A stretch of DNA of 64,000 nucleotides, taken from NCBI RefSeq assembly GCF_020164955.1, contig NZ_JAIUHG010000010.1, positions 1 through 64,000 on the forward strand. The letters are read 5' to 3'. The notes under the pieces are model-generated. The model searched no databases and was not told the origin of the DNA. It saw only the letters and a list, made by a program, of their open reading frames with translations. Each line of letters starts with the position of its first letter. Within the stretch, counting starts at the first letter, position 1. The position numbers and the translations under genes were made by a program. Positions 35,124-44,982 of this stretch are shown piece after piece. The stretch is from Mesorhizobium sp. CA8 (GTDB lineage: Bacteria; Pseudomonadota; Alphaproteobacteria; Rhizobiales; Rhizobiaceae).

Positions 35124-35176
35124 GTTTTCTCCTCGGTTCTGGCTGTTGAGAAATCTGCGGCTTCAACAGCGTGAGG

Positions 35177-35665
35177 TCAATTGCCAAGATCCTGGGACTT
35201 GGCTTCGCGCCGCCAGCCGATCAGCTCGTCGAAGACGACAAGTGCCGCGCCGACGGAAATGAAGGCGTCGGCCAGATTGAAGACCGCGAAGGACCAGACG
35301 GGCGTGTGGAACAGGATATAGTCGATGACGTGGCCGTAGACGGCGCGGTCGATGAGGTTGCCGAGCGCGCCGCCGACGATGAGTGCAAAGCCGATACGGG
35401 CGACGACATGGCCGGCCGGCGTGCGCGTGGCGAGATAGAGCACGAAGGCAACGACCAGCACGGCGATGACCACCAGGCCGGTATCGCCGAAGGACTGGAA
35501 CATCGAGAAAGCGATGCCGGTGTTATAAGTGCGGAACAGCGCCAGGAAGGGCAGGAGGTCGATCTTCTCCTGAAAGGCGAGCCCGTTCTCGACCAGTTGC
35601 TTGATCCACTGGTCGAGCGCAATGGCAATGACGACCAGCACGACGTAAGGGGACCAGGATTTCAC
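35177..35665 (-). CDS. lspA: lipoprotein signal peptidase (signal peptidase II)
   Basis: This is an inner-membrane aspartyl protease that removes lipoprotein signal peptides; 162 aa with four membrane helices. Conserved boxes are DQWIKQ (18-23), FRTYNTGIAFSMF (44-56), GGALGNLIDR (98-107), VIDY with catalytic D115, and FNLADAFI with catalytic D133. It lies 24 bp downstream of the TrmH-type gene and is probably cotranscribed. Confidence 0.95.
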   Translation of the reverse strand: MKSWSPYVVLVVIAIALDQWIKQLVENGLAFQEKIDLLPFLALFRTYNTGIAFSMFQSFGDTGLVVIAVLVVAFVLYLATRTPAGHVVARIGFALIVGGALGNLIDRAVYGHVIDYILFHTPVWSFAVFNLADAFISVGAALVVFDELIGWRREAKSQDLGN

Positions 35666-35689
35666 TTGGCAGTCCTCATCGGGCAGTCC

Positions 35690-36550
35690 TCATCGCATGT
35701 CGGTGGCAGGCTCGAGCTTCAACGCGCCGCGCCTTATCTCGAACAGCATCACGCCGGTGGCGACCGCCAGGTTGAGCGAGTCGGCGCGGCCGGCCTGGGG
35801 GATTCGAAGCAGCCGATCGCAGCTTTCGGCCAGGTTGTCGGGCAGTCCCTGCTGCTCATTGCCCATCAGCAGCAGGACCGGTCCCCTGGAGAAATCGACC
35901 GAGCGATAATCGACCGCGCCCTTAAGGTGCGTTCCAACGACCAGACCGGAAAAATCACGCCGCCAGGCGAGGAAGGCCTGCTCGGTCGCTTTGGCGACCG
36001 GCACGGCGAAGATCGAGCCCATGGTGGCGCGCACCGTCTCCAGCGAGAACGGATCGGTGGTGTCGCCGACCAGGATGACGCCCTTGGCGCCGACGGCATC
36101 GACGGTGCGGATCACGGTGCCGAGATTGCCGGGGTCGCGGACCCGGTCGAGCGCGACCCAGACATCGCCGTCCCTGGCGCGGATGTCCTTCAGCGGTACG
36201 GTCTGCTGGGCAAAGACACCGACCACCATTTGCGGGTTTTCGCGGCGGGTGATGGCCGCGAGCACCTTTTCCGAAACCTCCAGAACCGTGCCGCCGGCGG
36301 CGACGGTTCGCGCAGCGACCTTTTCGATGGCCGCGTTGCCGCGTCCGGCTTTGGCGAAGACCAAGGTCCTGATCGACCAGCCGAGGTCGAGCGCGTCGAT
36401 GACCAGCTTCAAGCCCTCCGCCATGAAGGCGTTCTGCTGGTCACGGAATTTCTTGAGCGCCAGCGCCTTGATGTCTTTGACCAGCGGATTGGTAAGGCTG
36501 GTGACTTCCTTGACCTGCCCGACCAGGCGTACGCCGTCATGTGCAGTCAT
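35690..36550 (-). CDS. TrmH/SpoU-family RNA methyltransferase
   Basis: This is a SAM-dependent 2'-O-ribose methyltransferase of 286 aa with a deep-knot fold. The three SPOUT motifs are visible: ALDRVRDPGNLGTVIRT (about 148), LLLMGNEQQGL (about 227) and SLNLAVATGVMLFE (about 257). An N-terminal substrate-binding domain begins with VTSLTNPLVKDIKAL. The target is rRNA or tRNA and cannot be told apart. The start directly abuts the stop of the upstream methyltransferase gene, so the two are cotranscribed. Confidence 0.9.
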   Translation of the reverse strand: MTAHDGVRLVGQVKEVTSLTNPLVKDIKALALKKFRDQQNAFMAEGLKLVIDALDLGWSIRTLVFAKAGRGNAAIEKVAARTVAAGGTVLEVSEKVLAAITRRENPQMVVGVFAQQTVPLKDIRARDGDVWVALDRVRDPGNLGTVIRTVDAVGAKGVILVGDTTDPFSLETVRATMGSIFAVPVAKATEQAFLAWRRDFSGLVVGTHLKGAVDYRSVDFSRGPVLLLMGNEQQGLPDNLAESCDRLLRIPQAGRADSLNLAVATGVMLFEIRRGALKLEPATDMR

Positions 36551-37633
36551 TCAGGCCACCCAGCGCGAGAACAGCGAGGTCGACAGCGCGCGGCCGGCCG
36601 ATTTCTCGCGAATGATCAGTTCGCCGGATTCGACCGTGCCGCCCATGCCGGCGAAGGTATCGCGCATCAGCGCATGGATGGCGAAGAAGGAGGCGCGGAT
36701 CGAATAGGCGGTGAGAACGACGGCGAGCGGTTTTGGCGTCAGGATCGAGCAGCAAAGGTCGGTGAGGCCCGGCAGATCCTCGAACAATTGCCAGACCTCG
36801 CCCTTGGGGCCGCGGCCATAGGCCGGCGGGTCGAACAGCACGATGTCGTAGCGGCTGCCGCGTCGCTCCTCGCGTTCCGCGAATTTCACCGCGTCCTCGA
36901 CGATCCAGCGGATCGGCTTGTCGGCAAGCCCGGCCATCTCCTGGTTCTCGCGCGCCCAGCCGATCGCCTTCTTCGAGGCATCGACATGGGTGACCTCGGC
37001 GCCGGCGCGGGCCGCCACCAGCGAGGCGAGACCCGTATAGCCGAAAAGGTTCAGCACCTTGACCGGACGCTTCGCCGCCGCGATCAGGCCGGCCATATGA
37101 TCCCAATGCGAGGCCTGTTCCGGAAAGACGCCGACATGGCGGAAGGATGTGAAGCGGCCGAGATAGTCGATGCCGTCATGCTTCATCGGCCAGGTTTCGC
37201 CGAGCGGCGCCTTCGGAAAGCGCCAGCGGCCGATGCCTTCCTCGTCGGTGTCGCCGGTGAAGATGGCGTCGGCGCGCTCCCACTCCTTCGCCGGAAGGGC
37301 CCGCTGCCAGATCGCCTGGCCTTCGGGCCGCACGATGCGGTAGGGGCCGTATTGCTCGAGCTTCTCGCCGGCGCCGCTGTCCAGCAGGGCGTAATCGGCA
37401 TTGGGCGCGACTTCGAGGATCAATGGCAGGCGCTCGGCGGGCAACGTGCCCTCGCGGCGCGCAAGCACGCGCGGCGCCGGCCTGGCTTCCTGCCGGTCCG
37501 CCGGTTTGGTTTCGCGGCGCTCGGCGGGCGCGGCCTGCTGCCGTCCGGCCGCTAACGCCTCACGCGGGCGGGGCTGTTCCGCCCTTGCGGGATGCGGGCG
37601 GCCATCGCGGCGTTTGTCCCGAAAAGATTTCAA
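36551..37633 (-). CDS. class I SAM-dependent rRNA methyltransferase (RlmI-like)
   Basis: The protein has 360 aa. The first 65 residues are basic, Arg/Pro/Ala-rich and probably disordered. The methyltransferase core carries VLNLFGYTGLASLVAARAG (SAM motif I, about residue 192) and VLFDPPAYGRGPKGE (catalytic region, about 263). The pattern is that of SAM-dependent 23S rRNA cytosine methyltransferases of the RlmI type, but without the PUA domain. It is the first gene of the minus-strand cluster with the TrmH-type gene and lspA. Confidence 0.86.
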   Translation of the reverse strand: MKSFRDKRRDGRPHPARAEQPRPREALAAGRQQAAPAERRETKPADRQEARPAPRVLARREGTLPAERLPLILEVAPNADYALLDSGAGEKLEQYGPYRIVRPEGQAIWQRALPAKEWERADAIFTGDTDEEGIGRWRFPKAPLGETWPMKHDGIDYLGRFTSFRHVGVFPEQASHWDHMAGLIAAAKRPVKVLNLFGYTGLASLVAARAGAEVTHVDASKKAIGWARENQEMAGLADKPIRWIVEDAVKFAEREERRGSRYDIVLFDPPAYGRGPKGEVWQLFEDLPGLTDLCCSILTPKPLAVVLTAYSIRASFFAIHALMRDTFAGMGGTVESGELIIREKSAGRALSTSLFSRWVA

Positions 37634-37721
37634 GAAGGATCATCTCCGGCGGTTCGGCCCGCTTCTGCCACAGCTAAGCCCACCGGCGCAACAAAGCCCG
37701 GCTCATTCAATGGTGGGGTCA

Positions 37722-38204
37722 TCAACCATGCCTGACGCCGAGCAGGCCGAAACAAAGCGAAATGAAGCCAAGCGCCTTCGCCGCCGTCACCGCCATGTGG
37801 CCGGTTTCCCAACGCAGTCGGACGGCTTCGAAGTTTTCTGGAATTGGCCCCGGCGTCCAGGTCGCGAGGATAGCATTTGCCGGTCTGACGAGGCCGAACC
37901 AAAGCGCCAGCGAGACCGCATAAAGCAATGCGGCGACGAGGACGAACCGGACGGCAAACGGGTCCGCACGCAGTATCCAGGCAAGCAGCGCCGGACAGAG
38001 GATCGCTGCGATATCGAGCGGCGCTCCGATGACGGCAAAAAGCAGGAACTGACCGTTGAAGACCGTCGCCTCTCGCCACAGCGCCGGCGACCATTTCGTC
38101 AGCCTCGGCAGCGATTCCAGCACATGGGCAAAGGAGGGCCCAAGGCTGAGCGCCGCAATGAAAACGGTCAGCACCGACCAGAACAGGGTTCCGCGCATCT
38201 CCAT
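37722..38204 (-). CDS. DUF1772-like integral membrane protein
   Basis: This is a 160-aa protein with four predicted helices: TLFWSVLTVFIAALSLGPSF, FLLFAVIGAPLDIAAILCPA, FVLVAALLYAVSLALWFGLV and a C-terminal one. The sequence LRWETGHMAVTAAKALGF near the C-terminus and the overall layout fit DUF1772 / anthrone-oxygenase-like proteins. It is divergent from the WYL regulator gene across 100 bp, so that regulator may control it. Function is unknown. Confidence 0.7.
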   Translation of the reverse strand: MEMRGTLFWSVLTVFIAALSLGPSFAHVLESLPRLTKWSPALWREATVFNGQFLLFAVIGAPLDIAAILCPALLAWILRADPFAVRFVLVAALLYAVSLALWFGLVRPANAILATWTPGPIPENFEAVRLRWETGHMAVTAAKALGFISLCFGLLGVRHG

Positions 38205-38304
38205 TGTGGAGAAAACGGCAATGGTCAGCCGGCGTTCCTGGCATCGGACTGCTTGCCGTGATGTGCAGGCCAGCCCTATTGTCCGGCACGCCGGTTAGCC
38301 ATTC

Positions 38305-39015
38305 ATGTCCCGTTCAGCCCGCCTGCTTGACCTCGTCCAGATCCTGCGCCGCCATCGCCGGCCGGTGAGCGGCCGCACGCTTGCGGATGCAATCGGCGTG
38401 TCGATCCGCACCCTTTATCGCGACATCGCGACGCTGCAGGGGCAGGGCGCGCCGATCGAAGGCGAGGCGGGGCTTGGCTATGTGCTGAAGCCCGGCTTCA
38501 TGCTGCCGCCGCTGATGTTCACCGACGAGGAGATCGAGGCCATCGTGCTCGGCTCGCGCTGGGTGGCGAAGCAGCCGGACAAAAGGCTGGCGGCCGCCGC
38601 GGCTGATGCGCTGGCCAAGATCGCGGCGGTGCTGCCGGATGAGCTGCGCGACGATCTCGACGCCACGACGCTGCTTGTCGGACCGCGCTCGGAAAATGCC
38701 GAAGCGATCGACCTCGGCATCGTGCGGCAGGCGATCCGCGACGAGCGCAAGCTTGGCTTCCTCTACCGTGACGCCGGGGGAGCGGCATCGAAGCGCCTGG
38801 TTTGGCCGTTCGCGCTCGCCTTCTTCGACAAGGTGCGGGTGATGGTGGCGTGGTGCGAAACGCGCCAGGATTTCCGCCATTTCCGCGCCGACCGGATGTC
38901 CGGCCTGGCAACGACCGGCATCCGTTATCCGCGACGCCGACAGGCGATGCTGAAGGAGTGGCGGGCGGGCCTTGACGCGCCCGACCGGAACGGCGCGAAA
39001 GACGCTTCCGGCTGA
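38305..39015 (+). CDS. YafY-type WYL-domain transcriptional regulator
   Basis: The protein has 236 aa. The N-terminal helix-turn-helix reads RRPVSGRTLADAIGVSIRTL and YRDIATLQGQGAPIEGEAGL (about 18-58), as in DeoR/YafY regulators. The C-terminal WYL-like domain (about 135-215) includes IRDERKLGFLYRD and KRLVWPFALAFFDKV; the WYL triad itself is diverged. A VOC-family gene follows 70 bp downstream, a common pairing. The ligand is unknown. Confidence 0.87.
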   Translation: MSRSARLLDLVQILRRHRRPVSGRTLADAIGVSIRTLYRDIATLQGQGAPIEGEAGLGYVLKPGFMLPPLMFTDEEIEAIVLGSRWVAKQPDKRLAAAAADALAKIAAVLPDELRDDLDATTLLVGPRSENAEAIDLGIVRQAIRDERKLGFLYRDAGGAASKRLVWPFALAFFDKVRVMVAWCETRQDFRHFRADRMSGLATTGIRYPRRRQAMLKEWRAGLDAPDRNGAKDASG

Positions 39016-39085
39016 TCGCTGCTGCCAGAATCTGACAGCAGGTCCGCGTATGGTCTCCAAGGTCCAGACACTTTGGAGATCAGAT

Positions 39086-39449
39086 ATGACCACGCCGAAT
39101 TTCGTCATCCTCTATGTCGACAGTCCGGAAAAGAGCGGCGCGTTCTACGCTTCGCTGCTCGGACGCGAGCCGGTCGAATCCTCGCCGACGTTCGTCATGT
39201 TCGTGCTCGACAAGGGCTTCAAGCTCGGCCTCTGGTCGCGCCACACGGTGGAACCGGCTGCGGCGGCAGCGGGCGGTGGCAGCGAGCTCGTGATCGCGGC
39301 CGCGGATGCGGGCGACGTTGATGCGACGCATACGGACTGGGCGGGGCGCGGCCTGAATATCCTGCAGGCGCCGACCGATATGGATTTCGGCCGCACCTTC
39401 GTGGCGCTCGATCCGGACAATCATCGCCTGCGCGTCTATTGGCCGGATG

Positions 39450-39457
<8 letters not shown>
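39086..39457 (+). CDS. VOC family (glyoxalase/bleomycin-resistance-like) protein
   Basis: This is a 123-aa vicinal-oxygen-chelate protein with two beta-alpha-beta-beta-beta repeats: [20 protein letters not shown] at the N-terminus and [20 protein letters not shown], then HRLRVYW, at the C-terminus. ATG 39086 follows TTGGAG. The TAG stop and the final residues GQ come from the first heptad of repeat element C, so the natural C-terminus may have been altered by the repeat. It is probably controlled by the upstream WYL regulator. Confidence 0.85.
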
Positions 39458-39581
<124 letters not shown>

Positions 39582-39589
<8 letters not shown>

Positions 39590-40544
39590 GCGCCTTGTAG
39601 ACGGCGATGCCTGCGGCGAGGTCCTCGAGCGCCGCGCCGACCGACTTGAAAAGCGTGATCTCGCTGTCGCTTTGCCGTCCCTGCTTCTCGCCGCGCGCAA
39701 GCTCCTGCAGGTCGGCGACGATGGCGTCCGGCTTCAGCACGCCTGAGGCCAGCGGCTGGACGATGTCGCCGGCTTCCTTGGTGGCGCCGGCGCGGGTGTC
39801 GACATAGACGCGGGCGCGCTTGATCGCGTCGTCATCGCTTTCGCGCATCGTCGGCGTGAAGCCGCCGACGAGATCGACATGGGCGCCCGGCTTCAGCAGC
39901 GCGCCCTTGACCAGCGGCGTGTTCGAGATGGTCGCCGAGGCGACGATGTCGGCCTCGGCAAGCTCCGTATCGAGATCGCCGGCGGCACTTGCCGGAAGGC
40001 CTTCTACGCGCAAGGCGGCCGCCACTTTTTCGGCATTGGCCGGCGTGCGGTTCCAGATGCGGATTGAGGTGATCGGCCTGACCGCCGAATGCGCCTTGGC
40101 AAGGAACGGCGACAGCGCGCCGGCGCCGATCACCAGAAGCCGCGAGGCATCCTTGCGCGCGAGATAGGAGGCGGCGAGCGCGGAGGCGCAGGTCGTGCGC
40201 CACTGCGTCAACCGTTGGCCGTCGATCAGCGCCTGCGGCTCGCCGGTGACGCCGTCGAGCAACAGATAGAGACCCATCACTGCCGGCTTGCCGATGGCGT
40301 TGTTGTCCGGCGATACGGTGACGATCTTGACGCCGATATGGCCGCCCGCCGAGGTGCCGGCGGCGTTGAAATCAGTCCAGGCCGGCATCAAAAGCAGGGT
40401 CGACGCGGCGCCGTCCGGCCGTTCGACGCCATGATGATGGCGAACCGGCTGCACGGCGCCATCGCGAAAAGCCGTGCGCAATGTCTCGACAAGGCCGGGA
40501 AAGGTCAACGCGCGGTCGACATCGGCGGCCGAAATGGTCAGCAT
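39582..40544 (-). CDS. ornithine cyclodeaminase/mu-crystallin family protein
   Basis: The protein has 320 aa and an NAD(P)-binding Rossmann motif LLVIGAGALSPFLAKAHSA (about residue 134). Family blocks GGHIGVKIVTVSPDNN, LLDGVTGEPQALIDG and LTQWRTTCASALAA are also present. Members include ornithine cyclodeaminase and delta-1-pyrroline-2-carboxylate or ketimine reductases; the last fits the bimodular family best, but the substrate cannot be fixed. The stop codon lies in heptad element C. Confidence 0.85.
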
Positions 40545-40574
40545 CGGAGGCTCCGTAATTGTTGCTCAGAGACA

Positions 40575-40623
40575 GAGCGTGATGTCGCCCGAAAACCGCT
40601 TCACATGTTTCGACATCATTCTC
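40575..40623. repeat. palindromic intergenic repeat R1, copy 2 (diverged)
   Basis: GATGTCG (40581-40587) and CGACATC (40611-40617) are perfect inverted repeats around a core with CCCGAAAACCGCTTC. The core resembles the R1 element at 6331-6379 but is degraded. It lies between the ornithine-cyclodeaminase homologue and the lapA-like gene and touches the lapA-like stop codon. Confidence 0.5.
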
Positions 40624-40955
40624 TAGTCCGTAGGCTTGGGCAGCGCCGGACCCTTGGGCGCTGCTGGCGGGCGGCTCACAGCCTGGCGCAGGTTTTCGGC
40701 TTCCAGACCGCGCTGGCGCGCGAGCTTGCGGTAGCGCCCCTGCTTCACCCAGGTCGCCATGCTGCCGACGACCATGCCGACGGCCAAGGCAAGGAACAGG
40801 AAGATGAAAAGCGGCAGGGTCAGCGTCAGCGCGGGATTGCCGGGATGGAATGGATCGAGCGTGAAGGCTACAGGGCCGCGATTGGCGACGGCGAGCGCGA
40901 TCAGGATGATAGCCAGCGGCACGAAGACCACGACGAGGATGAAGCGATTGAACAT
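40623..40955 (-). CDS. LapA (DUF1049) family inner-membrane protein
   Basis: This is a 110-aa protein with two membrane helices, FILVVVFVPLAIILIALAVA and TLPLFIFLFLALAVGMVVGS. A cytoplasmic coiled tail, RYRKLARQRGLEAENLRQA, and a Pro-rich end follow. This is the LapA/YciS layout, linked in enterics to LPS assembly. It lies downstream of ihfB on the same strand, but an R1 repeat separates the two. Copies of R1 flank the gene on both sides. Confidence 0.85.
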   Translation of the reverse strand: MFNRFILVVVFVPLAIILIALAVANRGPVAFTLDPFHPGNPALTLTLPLFIFLFLALAVGMVVGSMATWVKQGRYRKLARQRGLEAENLRQAVSRPPAAPKGPALPKPTD

Positions 40956-40986
40956 CAGATCTCCATGGAGAGACTTCTTGAAGCGC

Positions 40987-41031
40987 GCATGTCCTTGTCC
41001 CGAAAACCGGTCTTCACTTTCGGAGACATGC
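40987..41031. repeat. palindromic intergenic repeat R1, copy 3
   Basis: GCATGTC (40987-40993) and GACATGC (41025-41031) are perfect inverted ends around CCCGAAAACCGGTC and CACTTTCGG. It lies between the lapA-like gene and ihfB. Confidence 0.65.
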
Positions 41032-41073
41032 TTTTAAGCGCCAAGATGCCGATTCAACCCGCCGGCGCGGCGC

Positions 41074-41358
41074 CTATTTGCCGCCGTTCAGTCTCTCGCG
41101 CAACTCCTTGCCGGTCTTGAAGAACGGCACCCACTTTTCCTCGACCTCGACGGATTCGCCGGTGCGCGGATTGCGGCCGGTGCGGGCAGGACGGTTTTTC
41201 ACCGAAAAGGCGCCGAAACCGCGCAACTCGACCCGGTTGCCCTCGGCAAGCGCATCGGTGATCTCGTCAAAGATCGCGCCGACGATGTTTTCGACATCGC
41301 GCAGGAAAAGGTGCGGGTTGCGCGCGGCAATGATCTGCACAAGCTCGGATTTGATCAT
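41074..41358 (-). CDS. ihfB: integration host factor subunit beta
   Basis: This is a nucleoid DNA-bending protein that acts as a heterodimer with IHF-alpha; 94 aa. It has the HU/IHF signature [20 protein letters not shown] (about residues 46-65), with the intercalating proline in RNPRTGE. The ATG at 41358 follows GGGGAACG and matches the conserved start MIKSELVQ. sppA lies directly upstream on the same strand. IHF usually assists sigma-54 promoters, and rpoN is 4 kb away. Confidence 0.94.
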   Translation of the reverse strand: MIKSELVQIIAARNPHLFLRDVENIVGAIFDEITDALAEGNRVELRGFGAFSVKNRPARTGRNPRTGESVEVEEKWVPFFKTGKELRERLNGGK

Positions 41359-41434
41359 AGAACGTTCCCCGTAAACCACTGCAGTCGATTATCAGGATGA
41401 TTTTACTGCTTTTTTGGCTCGCCCCAGCGAGATG

Positions 41435-42391
41435 TCAAGGGTGCCAGACCGAAACGAGACCGTCAAGAAACAAGCGGTCGGCGCCGAGCTCGTGAATGAC
41501 ATCGCCGCCGGCATCCGGCAGGCCGAGCGCCTTGGCCGCCAGTTTTGGCATGGACTGGGAAAACAGGAAACCGCCACGCCTGTCCCTGTCCTTCCACTCG
41601 ACGACCTTGAGCTTGGCGTCCACGCCCTTCGTCGCCAGCCAGTCGATCGCCTCCTGCTCGCCGCCGACGGCGTCGACCAGATGGTTGGCCAAAGCCTGGC
41701 GGCCGGTAAAGATCGAACCGTCAGCCAGCGCCAGCGCCTGCTCATGCGTCATTTTGCGGCGCTCCGCGACAGTGCCGACGAACCAGTCGTAACTGTCGAG
41801 GATCAGCTTGCGCACCATGGCGCGCTCATCGTCGTTGGTCGGCTTGAAGGGCGAGGGCGAAGCCTTGAGCGGCGAGGATTTCACTTCTTCCAGCTTGATG
41901 CCGAGCTTGTCCATGAGGCCGCTGACATCAGGGTATTGGATCAGCACACCGATCGAACCGACGATCGAGGTTTTGCGGGCGACGATGTGGTCGGCAGCGC
42001 TGGCGATCATATAGCCGGCCGATGCGGCCAGCGTGCCGACTTCGGCTACCACTGGCTTGTCGCCGGCAAGCTTGCGCACGGCGTCGAACGTCGACTCGCC
42101 ACCGACCGTGGTGCCTCCGGGCGAATCGATCGACAGGATGACGCCCTTCACCTCCGGCGACTTGCGGATCGAGTCCAGCCTTTTGAGCAGGTCCTCATCC
42201 TCGGTGATGGTGCCTTCGATCTTGACCTTGGCGATATGGGGGACCGCCTTGCCGGTAAAGTTGTCGTCATAGACCCACGTCGAGAAGGCGATAATTGCCG
42301 CTGCCAGAACCAGAAACGCGACCACGCGCCAGAAGGTCAGCTTGCGGCGCAAGCGTCGGCGGTCGATCAGGTCGTCGGCTCTCATTGCCAT
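41435..42391 (-). CDS. sppA: signal peptide peptidase SppA, 36K type
   Basis: This is a membrane-anchored serine protease that degrades cleaved signal peptides; 318 aa. An N-terminal membrane helix (FWRVVAFLVLAAAIIAF, about 20-37) precedes the peptidase domain. Key blocks are LSIDSPGGTTVGGES, GTLAASAGYMIASAAD with the nucleophile Ser, and ARKTSIVGSIGVL with the general-base Lys region. The start could be any of four nearby ATGs; 42391 has GAGG at suitable spacing. Confidence 0.9.
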   Translation of the reverse strand: MAMRADDLIDRRRLRRKLTFWRVVAFLVLAAAIIAFSTWVYDDNFTGKAVPHIAKVKIEGTITEDEDLLKRLDSIRKSPEVKGVILSIDSPGGTTVGGESTFDAVRKLAGDKPVVAEVGTLAASAGYMIASAADHIVARKTSIVGSIGVLIQYPDVSGLMDKLGIKLEEVKSSPLKASPSPFKPTNDDERAMVRKLILDSYDWFVGTVAERRKMTHEQALALADGSIFTGRQALANHLVDAVGGEQEAIDWLATKGVDAKLKVVEWKDRDRRGGFLFSQSMPKLAAKALGLPDAGGDVIHELGADRLFLDGLVSVWHP

Positions 42392-42681
42392 CATCAGCCT
42401 CATGGATCGGTGGGAAGCACGCTTTTAAAGCAAGCCTCGGCACACGGCTACCGTTTCCTGAAAATGCTCCGCCGTGAAGCGTTGACGCCGACCTCACGAA
42501 AAATTAACGCAACCAAGTCCCTATCTGCTATAAAGTATAGGTCGTCGCGCCGGATTCCTCTCGATTTTGCGGGCGGCCAGTTGTCACATTTTTGCAGTTT
42601 TCCTCGGCTTGTGCTTGCTTGTAGGTGCCGGCATACCACCTATAGGCGGTGTTTGGGCGGGCAAAGGTCCATTAGAAAGTC

Positions 42682-43395
42682 ATGTTGGCGCGATCTGACG
42701 AAACGAGCCATGCCGGCGAGGCATCGGCTCCCGCGGCCCAAGGCGGCACGCGTGGCGATGCTTTCAACCGCGCGCAACGGCACTCGCGCCGCGTGCGCGT
42801 GCTAAAATTCGCGGTGCCGCTGCTCGCGGTCGTGATCGCCGTCGCCTTTCCTGTCTATTCCTACCTCAAGGCGCCGCTGTCCGTCTCGGTGCAGGCCGAC
42901 GGCACGGCGTTTTCCAACGGAAAGCTGGTGATGGCCAATCCGAAGCTCAACGGCTTCACCAAGCAGAAGCTGCCATACTCGCTGACGGCGACCAGGGCGA
43001 CGCAGGATGTCGGCCAGCAGGCCGTCATTAATCTCGAGGGCATCAACGCCAAACTGCCCGTCGCCAACGACAACATCGTGTCGGTCGATGCCGCGCACGG
43101 TATCTACAATCGCGACGCCAACACGATGGACCTGACCAGCGAGGTCAGCGTGACGACGACAGACGGTCTGATGGCGAAGTTCAAATCGATCTTCCTAGAC
43201 ATGAGCAAAGGCTCTATGAAGACGAGCAATCCGGTCGACGTCAGCCGCGGCGGGTCGCGCATCACCGCGGACTCGATGGCGGTCGAGGACAATGGCAGGC
43301 TCGTGGTCTTCGAGAACCGGGTTCGCGTCAACATAGATCCAACCGCGCTGAAGGCGGCGGGGGTAAACGGTGGAGAACAGAATGCGTCGCAGTAA
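42682..43395 (+). CDS. lptC: LPS export ABC transporter periplasmic protein LptC
   Basis: This is a bitopic inner-membrane protein of 237 aa that passes LPS from LptBFG to LptA. A basic cytoplasmic tail of about 40 residues precedes the single helix LKFAVPLLAVVIAVAFPVYSY (about 41-61). The periplasmic part is a beta-jellyroll with MANPKLNGF and YSLTATRATQ. It is the first gene of lptC-lptA-lptB and overlaps lptA by 14 bp. The 290 bp upstream has no other gene and should hold the promoter. Confidence 0.9.
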   Translation: MLARSDETSHAGEASAPAAQGGTRGDAFNRAQRHSRRVRVLKFAVPLLAVVIAVAFPVYSYLKAPLSVSVQADGTAFSNGKLVMANPKLNGFTKQKLPYSLTATRATQDVGQQAVINLEGINAKLPVANDNIVSVDAAHGIYNRDANTMDLTSEVSVTTTDGLMAKFKSIFLDMSKGSMKTSNPVDVSRGGSRITADSMAVEDNGRLVVFENRVRVNIDPTALKAAGVNGGEQNASQ

Positions 43396-43975
43396 ATCGG
43401 CATGGCTTCCGGGCGCTGCTTCCGCATTGCTGCTTTTGGCAACGGCGCATTCCTTCGCGCAATCGAGCGCGACCAGCCAGATTCCGGGGCTGAAACTGTC
43501 GGGCGACCAGCCGATCCAGATCGAAAGCGACAAGCTTGAGGTCCGCCAGGCCGAGAGCATGGCCGTGTTCAGCGGCAACGTCACCGTCAATCAGGGGCCG
43601 ACCCTGCTCAAGGCCGGCAAGATGACGGTCTACTACGTCAAGGATGCCAATGCCGGCAAAAGCGCCGCGGCCGGCGCGTCGGCGATGACCGGGGCGGCCA
43701 ATATCGACCACCTGGAGGTCGAGAACAAAGTCTACGTCAAATCGAATGACCAGGTCGCCACGGGCGACAGCGGCACATTCGACATGAAGACCCAGGTGCT
43801 GGTGCTTAAGGGCAAGGAAGTGGTGTTGTCACAAGGCGACAATGTGCTCAAGGGCTGCAAGCTTACCGTGCAGATGAAGAGCGGCCTCGCCAATGTCGAC
43901 GGCTGCGGCGGCCGCGTGATGATGTCGTTCACGCCCCAGAAGCAGGGCGCGCAGCAGGGAGCGTCGGGCAAGTAA
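43382..43975 (+). CDS. lptA: lipopolysaccharide transport periplasmic protein LptA
   Basis: This is a periplasmic bridge protein for LPS, 197 aa. A signal peptide ([19 protein letters not shown], about 8-26) is followed by an OstA-like beta domain: [36 protein letters not shown] and [22 protein letters not shown] 43382 has GGAG upstream; an ATG at 43370 is possible. The stop overlaps the lptB start by one base (TAATG). Confidence 0.92.
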   Translation: MRRSKSAWLPGAASALLLLATAHSFAQSSATSQIPGLKLSGDQPIQIESDKLEVRQAESMAVFSGNVTVNQGPTLLKAGKMTVYYVKDANAGKSAAAGASAMTGAANIDHLEVENKVYVKSNDQVATGDSGTFDMKTQVLVLKGKEVVLSQGDNVLKGCKLTVQMKSGLANVDGCGGRVMMSFTPQKQGAQQGASGK

Positions 43976-44793
43976 TGGCCGGCGTAACCTCGCTGCTGGC
44001 CCGTCTTCCGGGACTGGCGGCCGCAAAACCGGCTGCGCCGGCGATGGTCGGCACCGACAAAGCGAAGTTCAAGGGCACCCTGATCGCCAAGGGCCTGACC
44101 AAGAGCTACAAGGGCCGCAAGGTGGTGAGCGGGGTGACGCTTGGCGTGCGCGCCGGCGAGGCCGTCGGCCTGCTCGGGCCCAATGGCGCCGGCAAGACCA
44201 CTTGTTTCTACATGGTCACGGGCCTTGTGCCGGTCGACGAAGGCTCGATCGAGATCGACGGCTTCGATGTCACGTCAATGCCGATGTACCGGCGTGCCCG
44301 CCTCGGTATCGGCTATCTGCCGCAGGAAGCGTCGATCTTCCGCGGCCTTAACGTCGAACAGAACATCCGCGCCGTGCTGGAAGTGGTCGAAAAGGATCGC
44401 AAGGCGCGTGAACGCAATCTCGACGAGCTGCTCGAGGAATTCCACATCAGCCATCTGCGCAAGGCGCCGTCGATGTCGCTGTCGGGCGGTGAACGGCGTC
44501 GCCTCGAAATCGCGCGGGCGCTGGCGACGCGGCCGGCCTATATGCTGCTCGACGAGCCCTTCGCCGGTATCGACCCGATCGCCGTCGCCGACATCCAGCA
44601 GCTCGTCCGGCACCTCACGGCCCGCGGTATCGGCGTCTTGATCACCGACCACAATGTGCGCGAGACGCTCGGTCTGATCGACCGCGCCTATATCATCCAT
44701 GCCGGCCAGGTGCTGACGCATGGCCGGGCCGACGAGATCGTCGCCAACGCCGATGTGCGGCGTCTTTATCTCGGCGAGGGCTTCACGCTCTGA
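43975..44793 (+). CDS. lptB: LPS export ABC transporter ATPase LptB
   Basis: This is the cytoplasmic ATPase of the Lpt exporter; 272 aa. It has Walker [10 protein letters not shown] (about 67-75), the signature [15 protein letters not shown] (about 164), Walker [12 protein letters not shown] and the H-loop [10 protein letters not shown]. About 30 residues at the N-terminus precede the usual LptB start, a common alphaproteobacterial feature. It leads into rpoN 190 bp downstream, the standard gene order. Confidence 0.95.
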   Translation: MAGVTSLLARLPGLAAAKPAAPAMVGTDKAKFKGTLIAKGLTKSYKGRKVVSGVTLGVRAGEAVGLLGPNGAGKTTCFYMVTGLVPVDEGSIEIDGFDVTSMPMYRRARLGIGYLPQEASIFRGLNVEQNIRAVLEVVEKDRKARERNLDELLEEFHISHLRKAPSMSLSGGERRRLEIARALATRPAYMLLDEPFAGIDPIAVADIQQLVRHLTARGIGVLITDHNVRETLGLIDRAYIIHAGQVLTHGRADEIVANADVRRLYLGEGFTL

Positions 44794-44982
44794 TCCGCGG
44801 TTTTCGGGTCGTGGCGCGATTTTGGAACATCGCGTGGCGGTTTTTCGCTATTTTAGCGCTCGATAACGCTCCGGTAAGCCGCAGCTGCTAGCGTTTTCCT
44901 TGACAAGCAAAAGCCGGGCCAGTTTCAATGCCCGACCGAAAAACAACTGTACGACGCGTAGACGAGGCGTTTGAATCCCACC

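Noticed and set aside
35171-37555. 794-codon open frame on the plus strand opposite lspA and the RNA methyltransferases
   Set aside because: It spans three recognisable minus-strand genes and has no domain; a compositional shadow.
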